Source of the DNA: Brachynemurus nebulosus | Taxonomy: Eukaryota > Arthropoda > Insecta > Neuroptera > Myrmeleontidae | NCBI GenBank assembly: GCA_035578155.1 | Contig: JAPWDM010000023.1 | Location: forward strand, 6,316,154-6,380,153 | DNA: 64,000 nucleotides | Reading direction: 5' to 3' | In this document: one piece after another, positions 12,884-24,330 of the stretch | How positions within the stretch are numbered: position 1 is the stretch's first letter | How the letters are laid out: each line of letters begins with the position of its first letter | The notes under the pieces: generated by a model | Seen by the model: the letters and a program-made list of their open reading frames with translations, nothing else | Told to the model about the DNA's origin: nothing | Database searches by the model: none | Program-made: the position numbers and the translations under genes

Positions 12884-13373
12884 CAGTGGTGGTGCTAACG
12901 GGCCCGCCAGGCCCGCGGCGAGGGGTGCCTCCGGCCGGTAGTGGTAAACTTATTAATTCCTATGATTTTTTTGGAATAGTTTTTGAATAGAGAAGACGGA
13001 GACAAAACAAATGCATTTGTCATTTGTTTCAATAATTGTTTCTAATTTTTGACTCACTGTTCTGTTCTGCGGTAGAAAAGGAAAACTATCGATAGCACTG
13101 TCGAAACTATCGATTATTTTTTACCGTCGAGTAATTATCGGCAGTACTATCGATATTCTATCAATGGTTTACTAAAAAACCATCGGTTACTATCGATAGT
13201 TTTCCTTCTTTACTCTGCGGTGCGTTGTGAGCGAGTGACCTTAACAAACAGCTTTCTGTAAAAGGAGGGCGGAATTTTTGCAACTGACGAGCAAAAAAAA
13301 AAAGTCGCCGGTCTAAGGGGGCCTCCAAAACGATTCTCGCGGGAGGGCCTCTCATTGTTTACCGCCGCCACTG
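12884..13373. mobile_element. hAT-type non-autonomous element with 8-bp duplication
   Basis: The ends are CAGTGGTGGTGCTAA at the left and a right end ending CCGCCGCCACTG, that is CAGTGGCGG when inverted, a typical hAT terminus. The flanks ACCTTAGT (12876-12883) and ACCTTGGT (13374-13381) are an 8-bp target duplication with one mismatch. The sub-terminal regions are G/C-rich (CCCGCCAGGCCCGCGGCG; CTCGCGGGAGGGCCTC). The interior has repeated ATCGATAG-type motifs (near 13088, 13108, 13149 and 13191). At 490 bp it has no transposase. Confidence 0.9.
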
Positions 13374-13381
13374 ACCTTGGT

Positions 13382-14684
13382 GACGTTTACAAATTAAAAA
13401 AATTCATTTTTCTCAAATCAAGCATTATAAAAGTGATTTGACTAGTGTGATAACTTGAGTACGAAATTTTTATTTTTACTATCAAAAGGATGGAATTCGT
13501 TTTAACAATGCCCCCCGTAAATATGCCCCTGAATAGAAATATAAAATAAATCAGAATTTCGTAGTTAGCAGCTAGAATTTTTGACAATTTTCAAGATAAA
13601 ATATGATACACTGTCGTGACACACATGAAACGATACAAATTACAATTTGTTAAATTGTTGAAGATCCGACACTGATTATTAAAAAGTCGTCAAGTACGGA
13701 CAGACAGGGTAAATCTATGTAAGGACCCAAGTAAGGATTTCGTAAATATAACTTCGAAAAAAAAATATTCCATACAAGTGAAATCATCACCCTCTCCAAT
13801 TCACAATTTCTTTTACTCCATTATAGATTGACCGAATCAAAAATGGGCCGGTAAAATTGTGTCACCTTTTACTGATATAGCACAATCATGATAATATTAT
13901 AAGTACACTCAATGATAAATACACAATTATTCGACAATATATATTTTTATATAAATATTTTATAGTAATGAATAAAAATAACTTATTTCCTTGAATATAC
14001 CACCGTGTCCTTTGAGGTAGATATGTACCGAAGTCATTTAGATAAGTGTCAATATTTTTTAGTACACAATATAAAATTAGATAATCTATTTTTTTTTTTT
14101 AAATAAATACTGAGGTTGGCAAGTAGCTGATTAAAACACAAATTTGAGTCCTAAATTTGTTTTATTGTCAAAAAGAACCAATATGGAGACTAGCCGACAG
14201 AAATATCTGTCGATAATTCCTATTCTATTCCACCTAGAGCCCTTCAAATTTACTAGAGGAGATGACCGAAGCGTTTCTAGCTTAAATTTTCTTCAAGGCA
14301 GAACCTTTCTTTTTGTGTCGTAAAACTATAGCGTTTAATAGTTTTAGTTCAGAATGAGTAGTTTACATTTCTTATAAACAACAATCAAATGTGTTATAAA
14401 AGTGATTTGACTTATTCATTCAAATACAAAACTATAATTATGTATAATTCTTAATTAATTAAGCATGCTGTATACAGAACAAAACTGTTATCAAATTAGC
14501 CTCTAAACTTTTCAATTGGTGTTAATGTGGGGGCTACCAAGTTTTATTTTGAATTGCTTATATGATAAGAGCTTTTTGTGTAAAATATTCCACAAATTAA
14601 TATAATCATCGTTTGAAAACACTCTATATAATATATATAATAGAATTAGGGACAATTTTGTAACGAGCCCAAAGCCAAGGTTGC
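13382..14684. other. no gene seen; AT-rich non-coding
   Basis: No coding signal or recognisable element. A T tract lies near 14090-14100. Confidence 0.35.
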
Positions 14685-15551
14685 TTAAGGGGGGAGTTCA
14701 TGCCAGAAACGGCTAATAAACTAATTTTTTTCGAATCTCGTTTTTTGTTTTTATTTCGTTCTGTGGTTTTTTGCAAACACGGTGATATATAAAACATGGC
14801 TAAAAAAATTTTTTTTTTCAAGTAGAAAAATATTTATTTTTGAGCCACTGCACAGCCAAGTTGCTGGTCCTTTGCAGATAACGCTCGCTCCCTCTCGCGA
14901 TTTGATCAGTAATATTTAGTTTTGGTGTGTACACGAGTTATAGTATGCACTGAAATAATGTTCTTTTATTTGCATGCCTTTGTAGACGTTTTAATAAACA
15001 GTGAGTAAACCGCTTCTTTTGTTATTATTTTTGTTTTTTACCGTTTCCCGAAACTTGTGTTTTCCCGGCAAGGAAAATCATATCTCAAGTTCTAGAAGAG
15101 ATAGAGACTTAATTTGTTTTTACTTTGTTCATAAACATATTGCGCATAAAGTGGAGTATGCTTTTTCCATTTCAACAATTGTAACTATTTTTAAAGATTT
15201 TTTTTTTTTTTTTAATAAAAAATTGAGTTTTATAATTTTTAGAAGTTTGGGATTACAATTTTATAGTTAATTTTTAAAATAACCTGAAATCCATACTCAG
15301 CTTTATGGACAGGTCCTTTAGGAATAAAATAATGAAAAAATATTTAAAAAATATTCATTACTTTTTGAGATATGGCGTTCCTTGTAAACGCTTAAAAACT
15401 TGTGAAAAAGGGCCCCCCCACAGGGAAGAGTAATGAATGTTTCAAAAACAAAATTTTCTATTTCTATTTCATTCCTAATTTGAAAAAAATTTTAACAAGC
15501 AAAATAATCATAAATAAAAAAGTTGCTTTTTTATTTGAACTCCTCCCTTAA
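14685..15551. mobile_element. TTAA-flanked non-autonomous element (second family)
   Basis: TTAA borders both sides (14685-14688, 15548-15551). Inverted ends of about 13 bp follow: GGGGGGAGTTCA at the left and TGAACTCCTCCC at the right. The ends resemble but are not the same as the family at 619 and 41945. The reading frame at 15001-15270 would start at GTG and is mostly Leu/Phe/Ser from a T tract, so I do not treat it as a gene. Confidence 0.75.
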
Positions 15552-15930
15552 TCAATTTCAATAAATTAGGTGCCAGACGTACCTCAAATTTTGAAATTTT
15601 ATTTCGTTGCCGAAATATGGATTTTCAAAGTTTAATTTTTAAAAGCTTTATTGATTTCTGTAAAAACAAATAAAACAATTGATCTTTTAGTTAGCTGTGA
15701 TAATAATATTTTCGTTCATTTGTGGAGTTTAAGTAAATTATTTGAACCTATCAAATGAGCCACTATATGTATAGTTAACTAGGTTTTTCCACTTTTGTGA
15801 TCCCAATTTTGAAACCTGTTATGAGCTCATTGGCGTGAGTTCATAACAAAATAATTTGGGGGACAGGTCTACCCACACTGTCAACTTCCCATTGGATGCC
15901 CTTAAAGACTATTGCAAATGAATAACTTTT
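15552..15930. other. no gene seen
   Basis: AT-rich non-coding sequence; nothing recognised. Confidence 0.3.
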
Positions 15931-16560
15931 TTTAATTCAGGGGACTCCTCCTCTGGACCCCCGATAGAGGCTTTGCCCCTTGTACCACACCGGGGGGTTC
16001 GCCTTCTGTACCTAAGGGTGGGGGCTCCACCCTTATCAAAGAAATGATAGTATCATTTGTTCTCAAGATACGCGAGACAAAAAATGTTTCACAAAAAGTT
16101 TCTTATTTCGTTTTTCTGTTTAGTCTTTTTTTTTTTTTTTTTTTTAAATTTTACAATAATTTACTGGCGTTTTTAACATCACAGAAGATTCTTAGAGCAT
16201 TATATAATAAAGGCATGGTTAAAAATCCATATAATCTATGTTATGTTAATAAAGTTAATTCCGTTTTTTTATCACAAAAAACAAACCGCTAATCCGAATT
16301 TGCTGAAAACTTTATCCGGTCTTCATCTTTTGATTACGCATCTAATGAAATTAGTCCGGAGTTGATATCATCGTTTGTTCTCGAGATATGCGAGACGAAA
16401 AAAATTCACGAACGAACGAACGAACGAACGAACTAACGAACGCACACATAGACATCACGCTAAAAACGATGGATTCGGATTCTAGTGACCTTGAAACGTG
16501 GAGATATGTCAAAATCAGTGATTCGTAAAATCGAACCCATTACAATAACTTCCAATGGAA
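15931..16560. repeat. interspersed repeat with GC-rich head and (GAAC)n tail
   Basis: A G/C-rich head (about 15940-16035, with ACCACACCGGGGGGTTCGCC and GGGTGGGGGCTCCACCC) is followed by a module ATCATTTGTTCTCAAGATAC at 16050. The module recurs as ATCATCGTTTGTTCTCGAGA at 16367. A (GAAC)n microsatellite (16407-16441) follows, then ACATCACGCTAAAAACGATG. I recall this GAAC-plus-ACATCACGC arrangement as an interspersed repeat in insects, but cannot name the family. Confidence 0.5.
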
Positions 16561-17339
16561 AGTTAATAATTTTCAGTTCAGGGTAACAATTCGCGTAAGA
16601 TTTCTACTTTTTTAAAATGTGAGAGTCAACTAAAATGCAATGTATTAATTTTTTTTTTTCGGATAACCACTTACATCATTTTGATAAGACTTGGATTCGA
16701 GAATAATTTTTTCGTCTCTTCAAAGTTTTCATTTTCTCAGTTTACACAGTTTTTTAAAAATAACCTAGTGATTAGATTATCAAAAGAAAAGCGCTTAAAA
16801 TAATATTTAGTTAAATATTTTTTTGACCTTGCGTTAGTCTATATAGTCGGGGTTAAAGAAAAATGATTTACGCAATTCAATGTGACTCAGTGGCTTCAAT
16901 TAAAATATTATAAACACAATAAAAAACAATTAATTATTCATTTTTAAAAAATAAGCGCAAAAATATATCACGTAATACTTTGTTCTCATAATCACGTTTC
17001 CCATTTAATTGAACACAACAAATATTGTATGGTAAAAGAAGCAAATTTTTTGCCAATTTACTAACGCCTCCACGTCTAACTTATTAGTAAACAGCACATA
17101 GCAAATAGCATAGTTTATGATATTATATTGCCATGAGGGTACATGTGATCGACCCGCCTACATTTTCAAATGCATTTGGTAACACGTAACATCACCCGCG
17201 CAACCACGTGTACCCTATCCGACTGGGTAGACGCATACGTACATGATTATTGAAAAACAGAACTTTAAAAATCATTATTTCAAAAAAGGCGTATTAAAAA
17301 CAAAATTTTAACGCAAATGTTTTAACAGTAGATAAATTC
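16561..17339. other. no gene seen; AT-rich non-coding
   Basis: No coding signal. A less AT-rich patch at 17135-17245 holds two CACGTG-like E-box cores, with no context to give them meaning. Confidence 0.3.
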
Positions 17340-18190
17340 ATATACCCGACCCATGAAAAAATATTCGAATTCTGTTATTAAAATAGCAAAATTTCATTTG
17401 AGAATAGAAATTATACATAAAAGTTCAAATTTCTATTAGTCCCACGCTTGAAATTTTGTCAAAAATGAAAATAACGGTTGTGAAATTTGCAAACAGCGTC
17501 AAATCCAATGTCTCTGTGATCAAAATTACGATTTTACGAGCAAAAAATTAATTAAATGTAAGTCAATTTTTAACTTTTTGTTAAGTGTCCGTTATCTAGG
17601 CGGACTCATATAGATTTTGTTAATGGAATTTTAAAAATTTGAGGGTGAACTTTCGAACTTTATTGTCAAACTAGTAACATTTTCTTTGGAAATGGGATTT
17701 GTACACTGGAACTCAAATTTCTTTTAGTTTCAAAATTCATAATTTTTTTAGAAATGAAAAAAGCCCTAGAGAAAACCTACAAATAGCGTCAAATTTTGAA
17801 TCCGTTATAAAATAAACTTGATGACATCATCACGATTAAATTTTTTTTAAATGTTTGTTATCTGAGTAACCTCATATAAATTACCTGATGAAATTTTAAT
17901 TAATTCCAAGCTGAATTTTCAATTTCTATTATCAAAATTACGAAATTCTCTTTAGAATTGAAACATGGACACTAAAACTTAAATTTCTATTAGTCCGATC
18001 AATCTATGCGCCTACAAATAGTCTCAAATTCCATGTCTCTATGGCCAAAAATTTTGATTTTTGTAGCAAAAAGTTTACAAATAATTACGTCATTAGAGCC
18101 AAATTTCAATTTTCTTCAAGTACTAACTATTTAAACAACTTCACATCGATTTTTAGTGTATGGAATTTCATAAGAGTGGAGGAATAATTC
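17340..18190. repeat. diverged tandem repeat, about 3 units of 265-285 bp
   Basis: The same series of landmarks appears three times in order. TCAAATTTCTATTAGTCCC (about 17425) recurs at about 17708 and 17975. The block CAAA(C/T)AG(C/T)(G/C)TC recurs near 17493, 17780 and 18005. GTTATCTAGGCGGACTCATA (about 17590) recurs at about 17857 and, weaker, about 18126. Each unit has drifted a lot, with many indels. No coding content; it may be an old satellite-like array or the interior of a decayed element. Confidence 0.7.
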
Positions 18191-18887
18191 TTTTCGACGC
18201 AAAATCAATAACGGACATTTGGCGATTTCTACATAACTCTCCCCCCAACCTGTTTCAGGTACATATAACCACTATATCTTAACTCAGGCTCAGGGTCTAT
18301 TCTCGATTTGATCTCACACAGTATCTTGCAAATTAATTTTGCACACTTGCAATTTTTCCCCCTATAAATTAAACTTTGCAATCTACAAAAACAGTTCTGT
18401 TTAATTAATTATTTATGTCTGTACATTTATGAAGGGTTAAATTAAAAAAAAAAATATTGATATATAATTAAACACATATTATATGTATCTAATTCGGTGT
18501 ACTGTAACACTTGTTGAATAATGAAGAGGTCAAATGATAACGATATTCTCTTCTGATAACAGAAATACTTGCAACAGACTTCTGTTCTCTAAAATAAAAT
18601 AAAAGTTTACGATGATTTGTTCTTTATATTTACAATAACTAATTTTTTAACTCACAATCAGTGTTAAAAAAAAAATTCTTAAAAAATTATTTGAAGCTTC
18701 TTTGATTTTTGTCCGATTACGAAATGGTTTTTATAAGTGAAACTAGAACAAAGTTCGATTTATTAATAAGGAAAACGAGGATGAAAAAAAAATCAACGAT
18801 AACAAGGAAAATTCCCGGATAAATCGATAATCGACTTTGGTTCTTGTCTTTGAACTTTTTTCAAAACGGTGTACACGAAATTCGTAA
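18191..18887. other. no gene seen; AT-rich non-coding
   Basis: No coding frame or element end recognised. Confidence 0.3.
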
Positions 18888-19940
18888 TACCCTCGCCGCA
18901 GCATCCTGCATAACACAGCGAATTTCCATTTGTAAAAATTAGTTTTTCTCAGCAATCAGTTTACATAAAATAATAGTTCGAAAACCTTTATTACGTGATT
19001 TCTTTTCGCTCTAATGGTATAAAAGAATGTGGCAAAAAATTTTGGCAAACAAATTTATTTTTTTATGAATACCTAATGCTCAAAAAACGATGTTCCGGGC
19101 ATCGGACGTGTATGACTGAAGAACCCATCCAAGATTGTGGGACTTTCAACGTTTTCACCAAATTTCGTAAAAATAGGATATTTTGTTCCCAAGTTATCGC
19201 GCGGACACATATATACATATGTATGTATATATGTATCCTTACTAATATTATAAATGCGAAAGTGAGTTAGTTTGTTTGTTTGTTTGTTTGTTTGACTGGC
19301 TTTCACACCTCAACAGCTTAACCAATCAACTTGAAACTTTGCACAAACGTTGCTTACGAGCCAGAGACGGTTATAGGCTACTTTTTATTTCGGGACAGTA
19401 TTTCATTTCCGAGGGAAAATGCATTAAATTACAACAGCAGACTATTAAAAAACGGATAAATGATTTCAAAATTTGTATATTGCTAACAGAAGAGATAAGA
19501 AAGGACACAAACTACTTTCTATCCCGGGAAAATATCAAACTTCCTGGAAAGTCTTATTCCCGTGGGAAAATATATATTTAAAACAGTATAAAAAAGAATC
19601 ATTGATTTCATTTGAATTTGGCATGTTGTTAAAGGAATGTTATAGTTTATTTCTTGCCCGGGGAAAATATTGTATTTCTGTGGGAAAATTCCAAAGAAAA
19701 AAGTAATAATACCTACTCGACGCGTAATAACGACGTGATGAAAGTACACTTTATATGTTTTAACTAGATGCCATAATTTCAAATTCCACGAGGGCGAAGC
19801 CGCGGGTAACAGCTAGTATGTATATAAATTTTAGTGAATATCATTTTTGACTACTACGGACCTCCAAACAAATTTCTATCCTAGACCCAGGCTCCCGTCG
19901 CATCACGACAGTATGGCTATCCGATTCGAAAATTCACTCA
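18888..19940 (-). repeat. TA-core repeat, copy f, split by a Helitron-like element
   Basis: The first half (18888-19235) starts AATACCCTCGCCGCAGCATC and contains the conserved blocks down to AAGTTATCGCGCGGACACAT and a short TA/TATG tract. The second half resumes at 19817 (TATGTATATAAATTTTAGTG) and ends near AAAATTCACTCAAATA. The inserted 581 bp is described separately. The TA tract here is short and mixed with ATGT, unlike other copies. Confidence 0.85.
19236..19816 (+). mobile_element. Helitron-like non-autonomous element, intact ends
   Basis: The element begins TCCTTACTAATATTATAAAT after an A and ends GCCGCGGGTAACAGCTAG before a T. This matches the Helitron rule (A|TC...CTRR|T, no target duplication). 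The head carries a (TTTG)n stretch (19269-19292). The terminal sequence and the ATATTATAAATGCGAAAG head are, as I recall, typical of a Helitron family widespread in Lepidoptera and other insects. It lies inside the TA core of the surrounding repeat. The frames at 19276-19581 and 19473-19706 are interior sequence, not Rep/helicase. Confidence 0.88.
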
Positions 19941-20900
19941 AATATAACTGATGGATTGATTTGAAATTTTGAGTACTTTTGCAGAGAAAATCATCCTATT
20001 TTTAGATCACTAGATGGAAATCTCCTTTTAAATCTGTAATTATATAAAACAATAGACGTATGAATGAAATTATATAAAAATAAATATATTGAAATAATAT
20101 TAGCTTAAATAACTGTCATATTTAGTTGTACCTCAAATAAAACTATTACGTCTATTATCACGTGTATAAAAAGAGCAAAATTTATTTTCGTCATCGCAAC
20201 CACATCGAACCAGTGTAGGTTCATTCAAAATGACAACGAACCAGCTAGCTAATAACGTAATCGGCAAGAATGCTATCTATAACAACTACATATATTTATA
20301 GAGGTATAATTACACCATTGTAGTAAATTCTACATACATAGGTACATCTCATCATATCAATGGGCTCGTTACGTATTTATTGATTGAAAATCACGTGCAA
20401 CTACAACTTGACTGAAAAAAAGTTCGCGACGAATATTCCCCGGGGGTTATCACCTGATATGAACGTACAAAGTTACATATAGTTAGTTATTTTTATTATT
20501 TATATTTATGAATACAATAATAATAACACAATTGACAGCGGGGACACGTGTTCCTCGTTGTATAATGACGTCATTAGACTATACGACTATAGTATAGCAT
20601 CATCATAGAACACCAAGTGGTCGGGTTACAGGTATCTATCTATACATATGTATGTACGTACGTTAGAACATAAAAAGGGATAGAAAGTCTCCCTGCTACA
20701 TTCGAATAAGTGAATTTGAAAGTGAATGGACGCTACCAGATGACAGATACAGAGAACGATTTAAATAGCATTTCTAAAAAAAGAATATTTGAAGTCTCAA
20801 TTGTGAACGCAACAGTTAAGGTGTCATATGCATCGTCTAATATAGTACCATTGAGCTTGAAGTTGATTATAAGATGATTACTGATAGTCATGAGCAAAAT
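19941..20900. other. no gene seen
   Basis: AT-rich non-coding sequence; no element recognised. Small TATG repeats occur near 20645. Confidence 0.3.
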
Positions 20901-21616
20901 TAGTCTTGGTCTTGCAAAAAATGTAAGACCAAGACCAAGACTATGTATACCAAGAGCAAGACCAAGACCAAGACTATAAGTATGGCTGCAAGACCCATAC
21001 CAAGACTCACATGAGCAAGACCAAGACAAAAGCAAGAAAAAAGCAAGACTCTTGCTAAACTATTTAAATAGTTTGAAAGTATAATTAAAATCGTAAAGAG
21101 AGAAAATTCTGATTTTAGAAGAGGAAAAAATTCGGTAATAAAAAAATGCAAGAAAGTGCAAAATTTTTTAGCAATACCAAGACCAAGACCAAGACCAAGA
21201 CTGCATTTTGCAAGACCAAGACCAAGACCAAGACTCAAACTGCTCTAGCACACTGTGAAAAAATTTGTGTTAAAATTAACACATTTCACATGTCCAGAAC
21301 GGTCCACTCAATTTTTTGTGTTATTTTAACACAAAGCATATGTGTCAAATCCATACACAAGATTTGTGTCAATAATTTAACACAGAAGAGGAGCAAGAAA
21401 GACATACATTTTGTGTTAATTTTTTAGATTTATCAGAGTTAGAGTTGATAAACTTTTATATTCACTATTTTACTTCCGCTGTTCCGCTTAAGATATTTGA
21501 AAATCGTTAAAAATTATAACGATTTTGTTCAAATATTATTATAAATGAGATTGAAAGAACTCAAAGTAAGTCAGTCCTGCAAGACCAAGACCAAGACTGC
21601 CAAGTCTTGGTCTTGC
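20901..21616. repeat. repeat with AAGACC hexamer blocks and TGTGTTAA palindromes
   Basis: Blocks of the hexamer AAGACC (AAGACCAAGACCAAGACT) recur at about 20925-20970, 21005-21030, 21176-21200 and 21209-21236, and at 21581-21597. The first and last block face an inverted TAGTCTTGGTCTTGC (20901-20915, and 21602-21616), so the outer parts are inverted relative to the inside. Between 21264 and 21424 there is a second motif set: TGTGTTAAAATTAACACA and related half-sites. Short Leu/Gly- or Lys/Thr-rich frames are by-products of the hexamer. Confidence 0.75.
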
Positions 21617-22291
21617 ATTTCCTCATCACTAATTACTTATACACATACTAATTACGGGGGTAAAACGCTATATCATTAAGATGATTGGACCAAAAACTAT
21701 CTTTTAAAAAAATTAGAATTCTTAGAGGTAGTTCTATGAAATGATGCCTTTCTTACACGATACATTAATTAAAACCTTTTTTGGTTCGAACTAACCCATC
21801 GTTTTAATCCAGAATAATTACAACAAATTTCAAATTTCCACCTTACATAGTTTTCGAGAAAAACCTCCATGACGAAACACTAAAAATTAAATAATTCTCA
21901 ACGATCGAGTGATAAGCTTTCTAGAAATATTGGTCTATTAACTCTACCTTACTGCAAGCACCAAAAATTTAAAATTCTCTTAAGTCACGTATGTACTATC
22001 TTCCTTTCGAATTTCATCAATTTTAATAAGTGAATTCTGCAGAAAATCCCACTACTGGACAAAATATACTACTATCAAATTTTACTCTCTTTTAATAAAA
22101 TTATTTTGAACTTATATGTCATATTTCAAGCTACAGCAGATTTAGACGTCAACATGCATAATATCCAAAAAATTTCCTTTTGAGTTTTAGGGGTTTTCTA
22201 AGTATCTTAAGACGGAAACTGTCAAGATCCTACTGAAGACTGTCTTTGCTCAAATTTATCTGATTATCATTCTTCCCCGTCCATAATATAT
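21617..22291. other. no gene seen; AT-rich non-coding
   Basis: Nothing recognised. Confidence 0.3.
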
Positions 22292-22462
22292 ATACTACAG
22301 TAAAATTGTGGTAGTAACACTATATTCCGTGACTGAGGTTGTATGTTGCATATTACACACAAGCGAAAAAGTTACGCAACAGCCGCGTAGCGGCGGGTGT
22401 GTAATTGCGCGAGTGTGTAATATGCCTTACAACCGAGTTACGTACTATACTTTATCGACGAC
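22292..22462. repeat. imperfect inverted repeat with GC-rich loop
   Basis: The left arm (AACACTATATTCCGTGACTG, GAGGTTGTATGTTGCATATT) pairs with the right arm (AATATGCCTTACAACCGAG, TTACGTACTATAC). The loop holds GCGTAGCGGCGGG and TTGCGCGAGTG. The next motif, TTATCGACGACTAACATGAA (22451), recurs inverted as TTCATGGTAGTCGTCGATAA at 22952-22971, so the element may reach to about 22975. Confidence 0.6.
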
Positions 22463-22993
22463 TAACATGAAATTCACAATAAACGATAAAATACAAATAC
22501 AATACATTAAAATTATGTAGAATTTGAAAATTATGGTCCATTTCACTTAAATTTAACCATGATTCATTACTTATAAATTTAAATCATTTCAGTTTTCTTG
22601 GCTTTATCTCTTTCATTTTTGCACTTACGTAAATTTTGAATTTGCAGTTTGTTTTTAGAAAAGAATAGAAGATTGATTTGTTTCGAATATAAAAATTAAT
22701 TAACTTTTTAACGATGACTCATGATCAATTGTATTTGAAATGGGCTATAAAAACAAATGAAGTAAACATTCAGTTGCTAGGTAAAATTTTTGTACAGATT
22801 CCAATATAATATAATATACAATATAAGAATTAATAAAAGGGTAGTAGGCTGTGGTATTTTACGCATTCATGCGTGTAAAGAATCATTTTTTGTACAGCTG
22901 TATGTAAAACATAGCTTACCTAGATAGTATCTTGTACAATAAAGAAACAATTTCATGGTAGTCGTCGATAAAATTTTTTTGCTACACAATGGT

Positions 22994-23065
22994 AGCAGGA
23001 TGACGCAGCGAAAACATACTGGCCTCATAATCAAAAAGTCCGTGGATCGAAACCACACTCTGCTA
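22994..23065 (+). pseudogene. tRNA-initiator-Met-like relic
   Basis: The 72-base segment from AGCAGGATGACGCAGCG to CACTCTGCTA follows initiator tRNA-Met closely. It has a CAT anticodon at the right place, a T-loop region GTGGATCGAAACCAC with the B-box core, and an acceptor end CTCTGCT with genomic CCA following. The D stem and the anticodon stem no longer pair, so it is not a working tRNA. An A tract follows at 23078-23091, as in a tRNA-derived SINE or retroposed tRNA. The flanks extend the acceptor pairing (AATGGTAGCAG and CTGCTACCATT). Confidence 0.75.
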
Positions 23066-23300
23066 CCATTATGTACCAAAAAAAAAAAAAAATTGTGACA
23101 ATTATACCGTTTTCTTTTTTATTTTATCCTGTAGGGTAAAAGCCCCTATACCGGAATGTGATCCAATACTGGAACCGTTTTGATATTTATATATTAATGA
23201 AGTTATTTCTGAAAGAAACCTCTGATAACAAAAATTATTATTAATAGAATAATTATTTTTCAATCTAAATTCACCTCGCATTTAATGTTTCCTTAATTAA

Positions 23301-23304
<4 letters not shown>

Positions 23305-23376
<72 letters not shown>
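23305..23376. repeat. (TA)n microsatellite
   Basis: About 36 TA units; the flanks do not match the TA-core family. Confidence 0.97.
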
Positions 23377-23378
<2 letters not shown>

Positions 23379-23904
23379 AACAATTTTTGTTGAATACAGT
23401 ATTCTAATCCTTTATTTACGTCTGATACTTAAACCATTCTGTTTCCTACATTGACGTCTAGATGTCACTCTATGTGTCTTATCACCCATATTACACGTCT
23501 GTTTGTATATCGGTTCCCAACTCCTAATATCATTAACACAGAATAATCAGAAGCCAAGTTGCTATCTCTGCACTAGTGATACCAATGTAGACAAAAAATC
23601 CCCTCTATTTCCCACCACTATGTTGTGTAAGTACACACTGTGTGTAGTGGTGTTAGTTTGATCTTTGTAACTGTGTCAGTTGAAACACACACAATTACAA
23701 AACACGTATTGTCGGACGGAGCAAGGTGGGGTCCAAGCTAACAATGGTCCAACAATACATAATAATGCGTTGTGCATTGAGTGACCGATACCGACTAACT
23801 AAATGCCTTAAGCGGTATCAAGCACACACTGGCACACTGCTATCCACAGTTTTCTACAAACACGCTTAGGGCTTGATCATTAATATTTTTTTTGTTTGGA
23901 TATA

Positions 23905-24113
23905 CAGTCGTGCCTCAACTTATTGACAATTTAAGTTATTGACGATGATCGTAGTTTACCTTAAGTTATAGACAAATCATATGTATGTACCCAAGGTCAT
24001 ACGTGCTGTGTCGTAGTGTGGCAGTGCGTACATATAGATGGTTTGTCTATAACTTGAGGTAAACTACGATCATTGTCAATAAGTTAAATTGTCAATAAGT
24101 TGAGGGACGACGG
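23905..24113. mobile_element. pogo/Tigger-type MITE with 85-bp TIRs
   Basis: The ends CAGTCGTGCCTCAACTTATT and AATAAGTTGAGGGACGACGG are inverted, preceded and followed by TA. Each arm has about 85 bp (ATTGACGATGATCGTAGTTT and its complement), leaving a short centre. CAGT starts and TA duplication fit the pogo/Tigger branch of Tc1/mariner. Confidence 0.85.
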
Positions 24114-24330
24114 TAGATGTCGACATTTTGTAAAAAAAAAAAAAAAACATTAATAAATAATAATTTTTGGGTTGTATTTTTTTAGAAACATATTCATTGG
24201 ATTAAAAAAAACTTTGTTTCATGCTTATTAAGAAAAAAAAAAATGGGTGTTTAATTTATTGGTCAATTTTTATAAGCCAGTTTAATTACACACCTAAAAA
24301 TAGTGTTCCGCTATAGGGGCTTTTACGTTA

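Larger units (their letters stand above)
23132..24330. mobile_element. TIR element with GTAAAAGCCCCTATA ends
   Basis: The left end TAGGGTAAAAGCCCCTATAC and the right end GCTATAGGGGCTTTTACGTTA are inverted repeats of about 20 bp with a few mismatches. Inside are a (TA)n tract (23305-23376), an unannotated less AT-rich stretch (23400-23890) and a pogo-like MITE (23905-24113). No transposase was seen. Superfamily unknown; TA duplication is possible. Confidence 0.65.

Noticed and set aside
15001..15270. 89-codon frame with a hydrophobic start as a secreted protein
   Set aside because: It starts at GTG, lies inside a TTAA-flanked element, and its hydrophobic parts come from T tracts.
22994..23065. 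Functional initiator tRNA-Met gene
   Set aside because: The D stem and anticodon stem contain several mismatches; only the acceptor and T arms pair.
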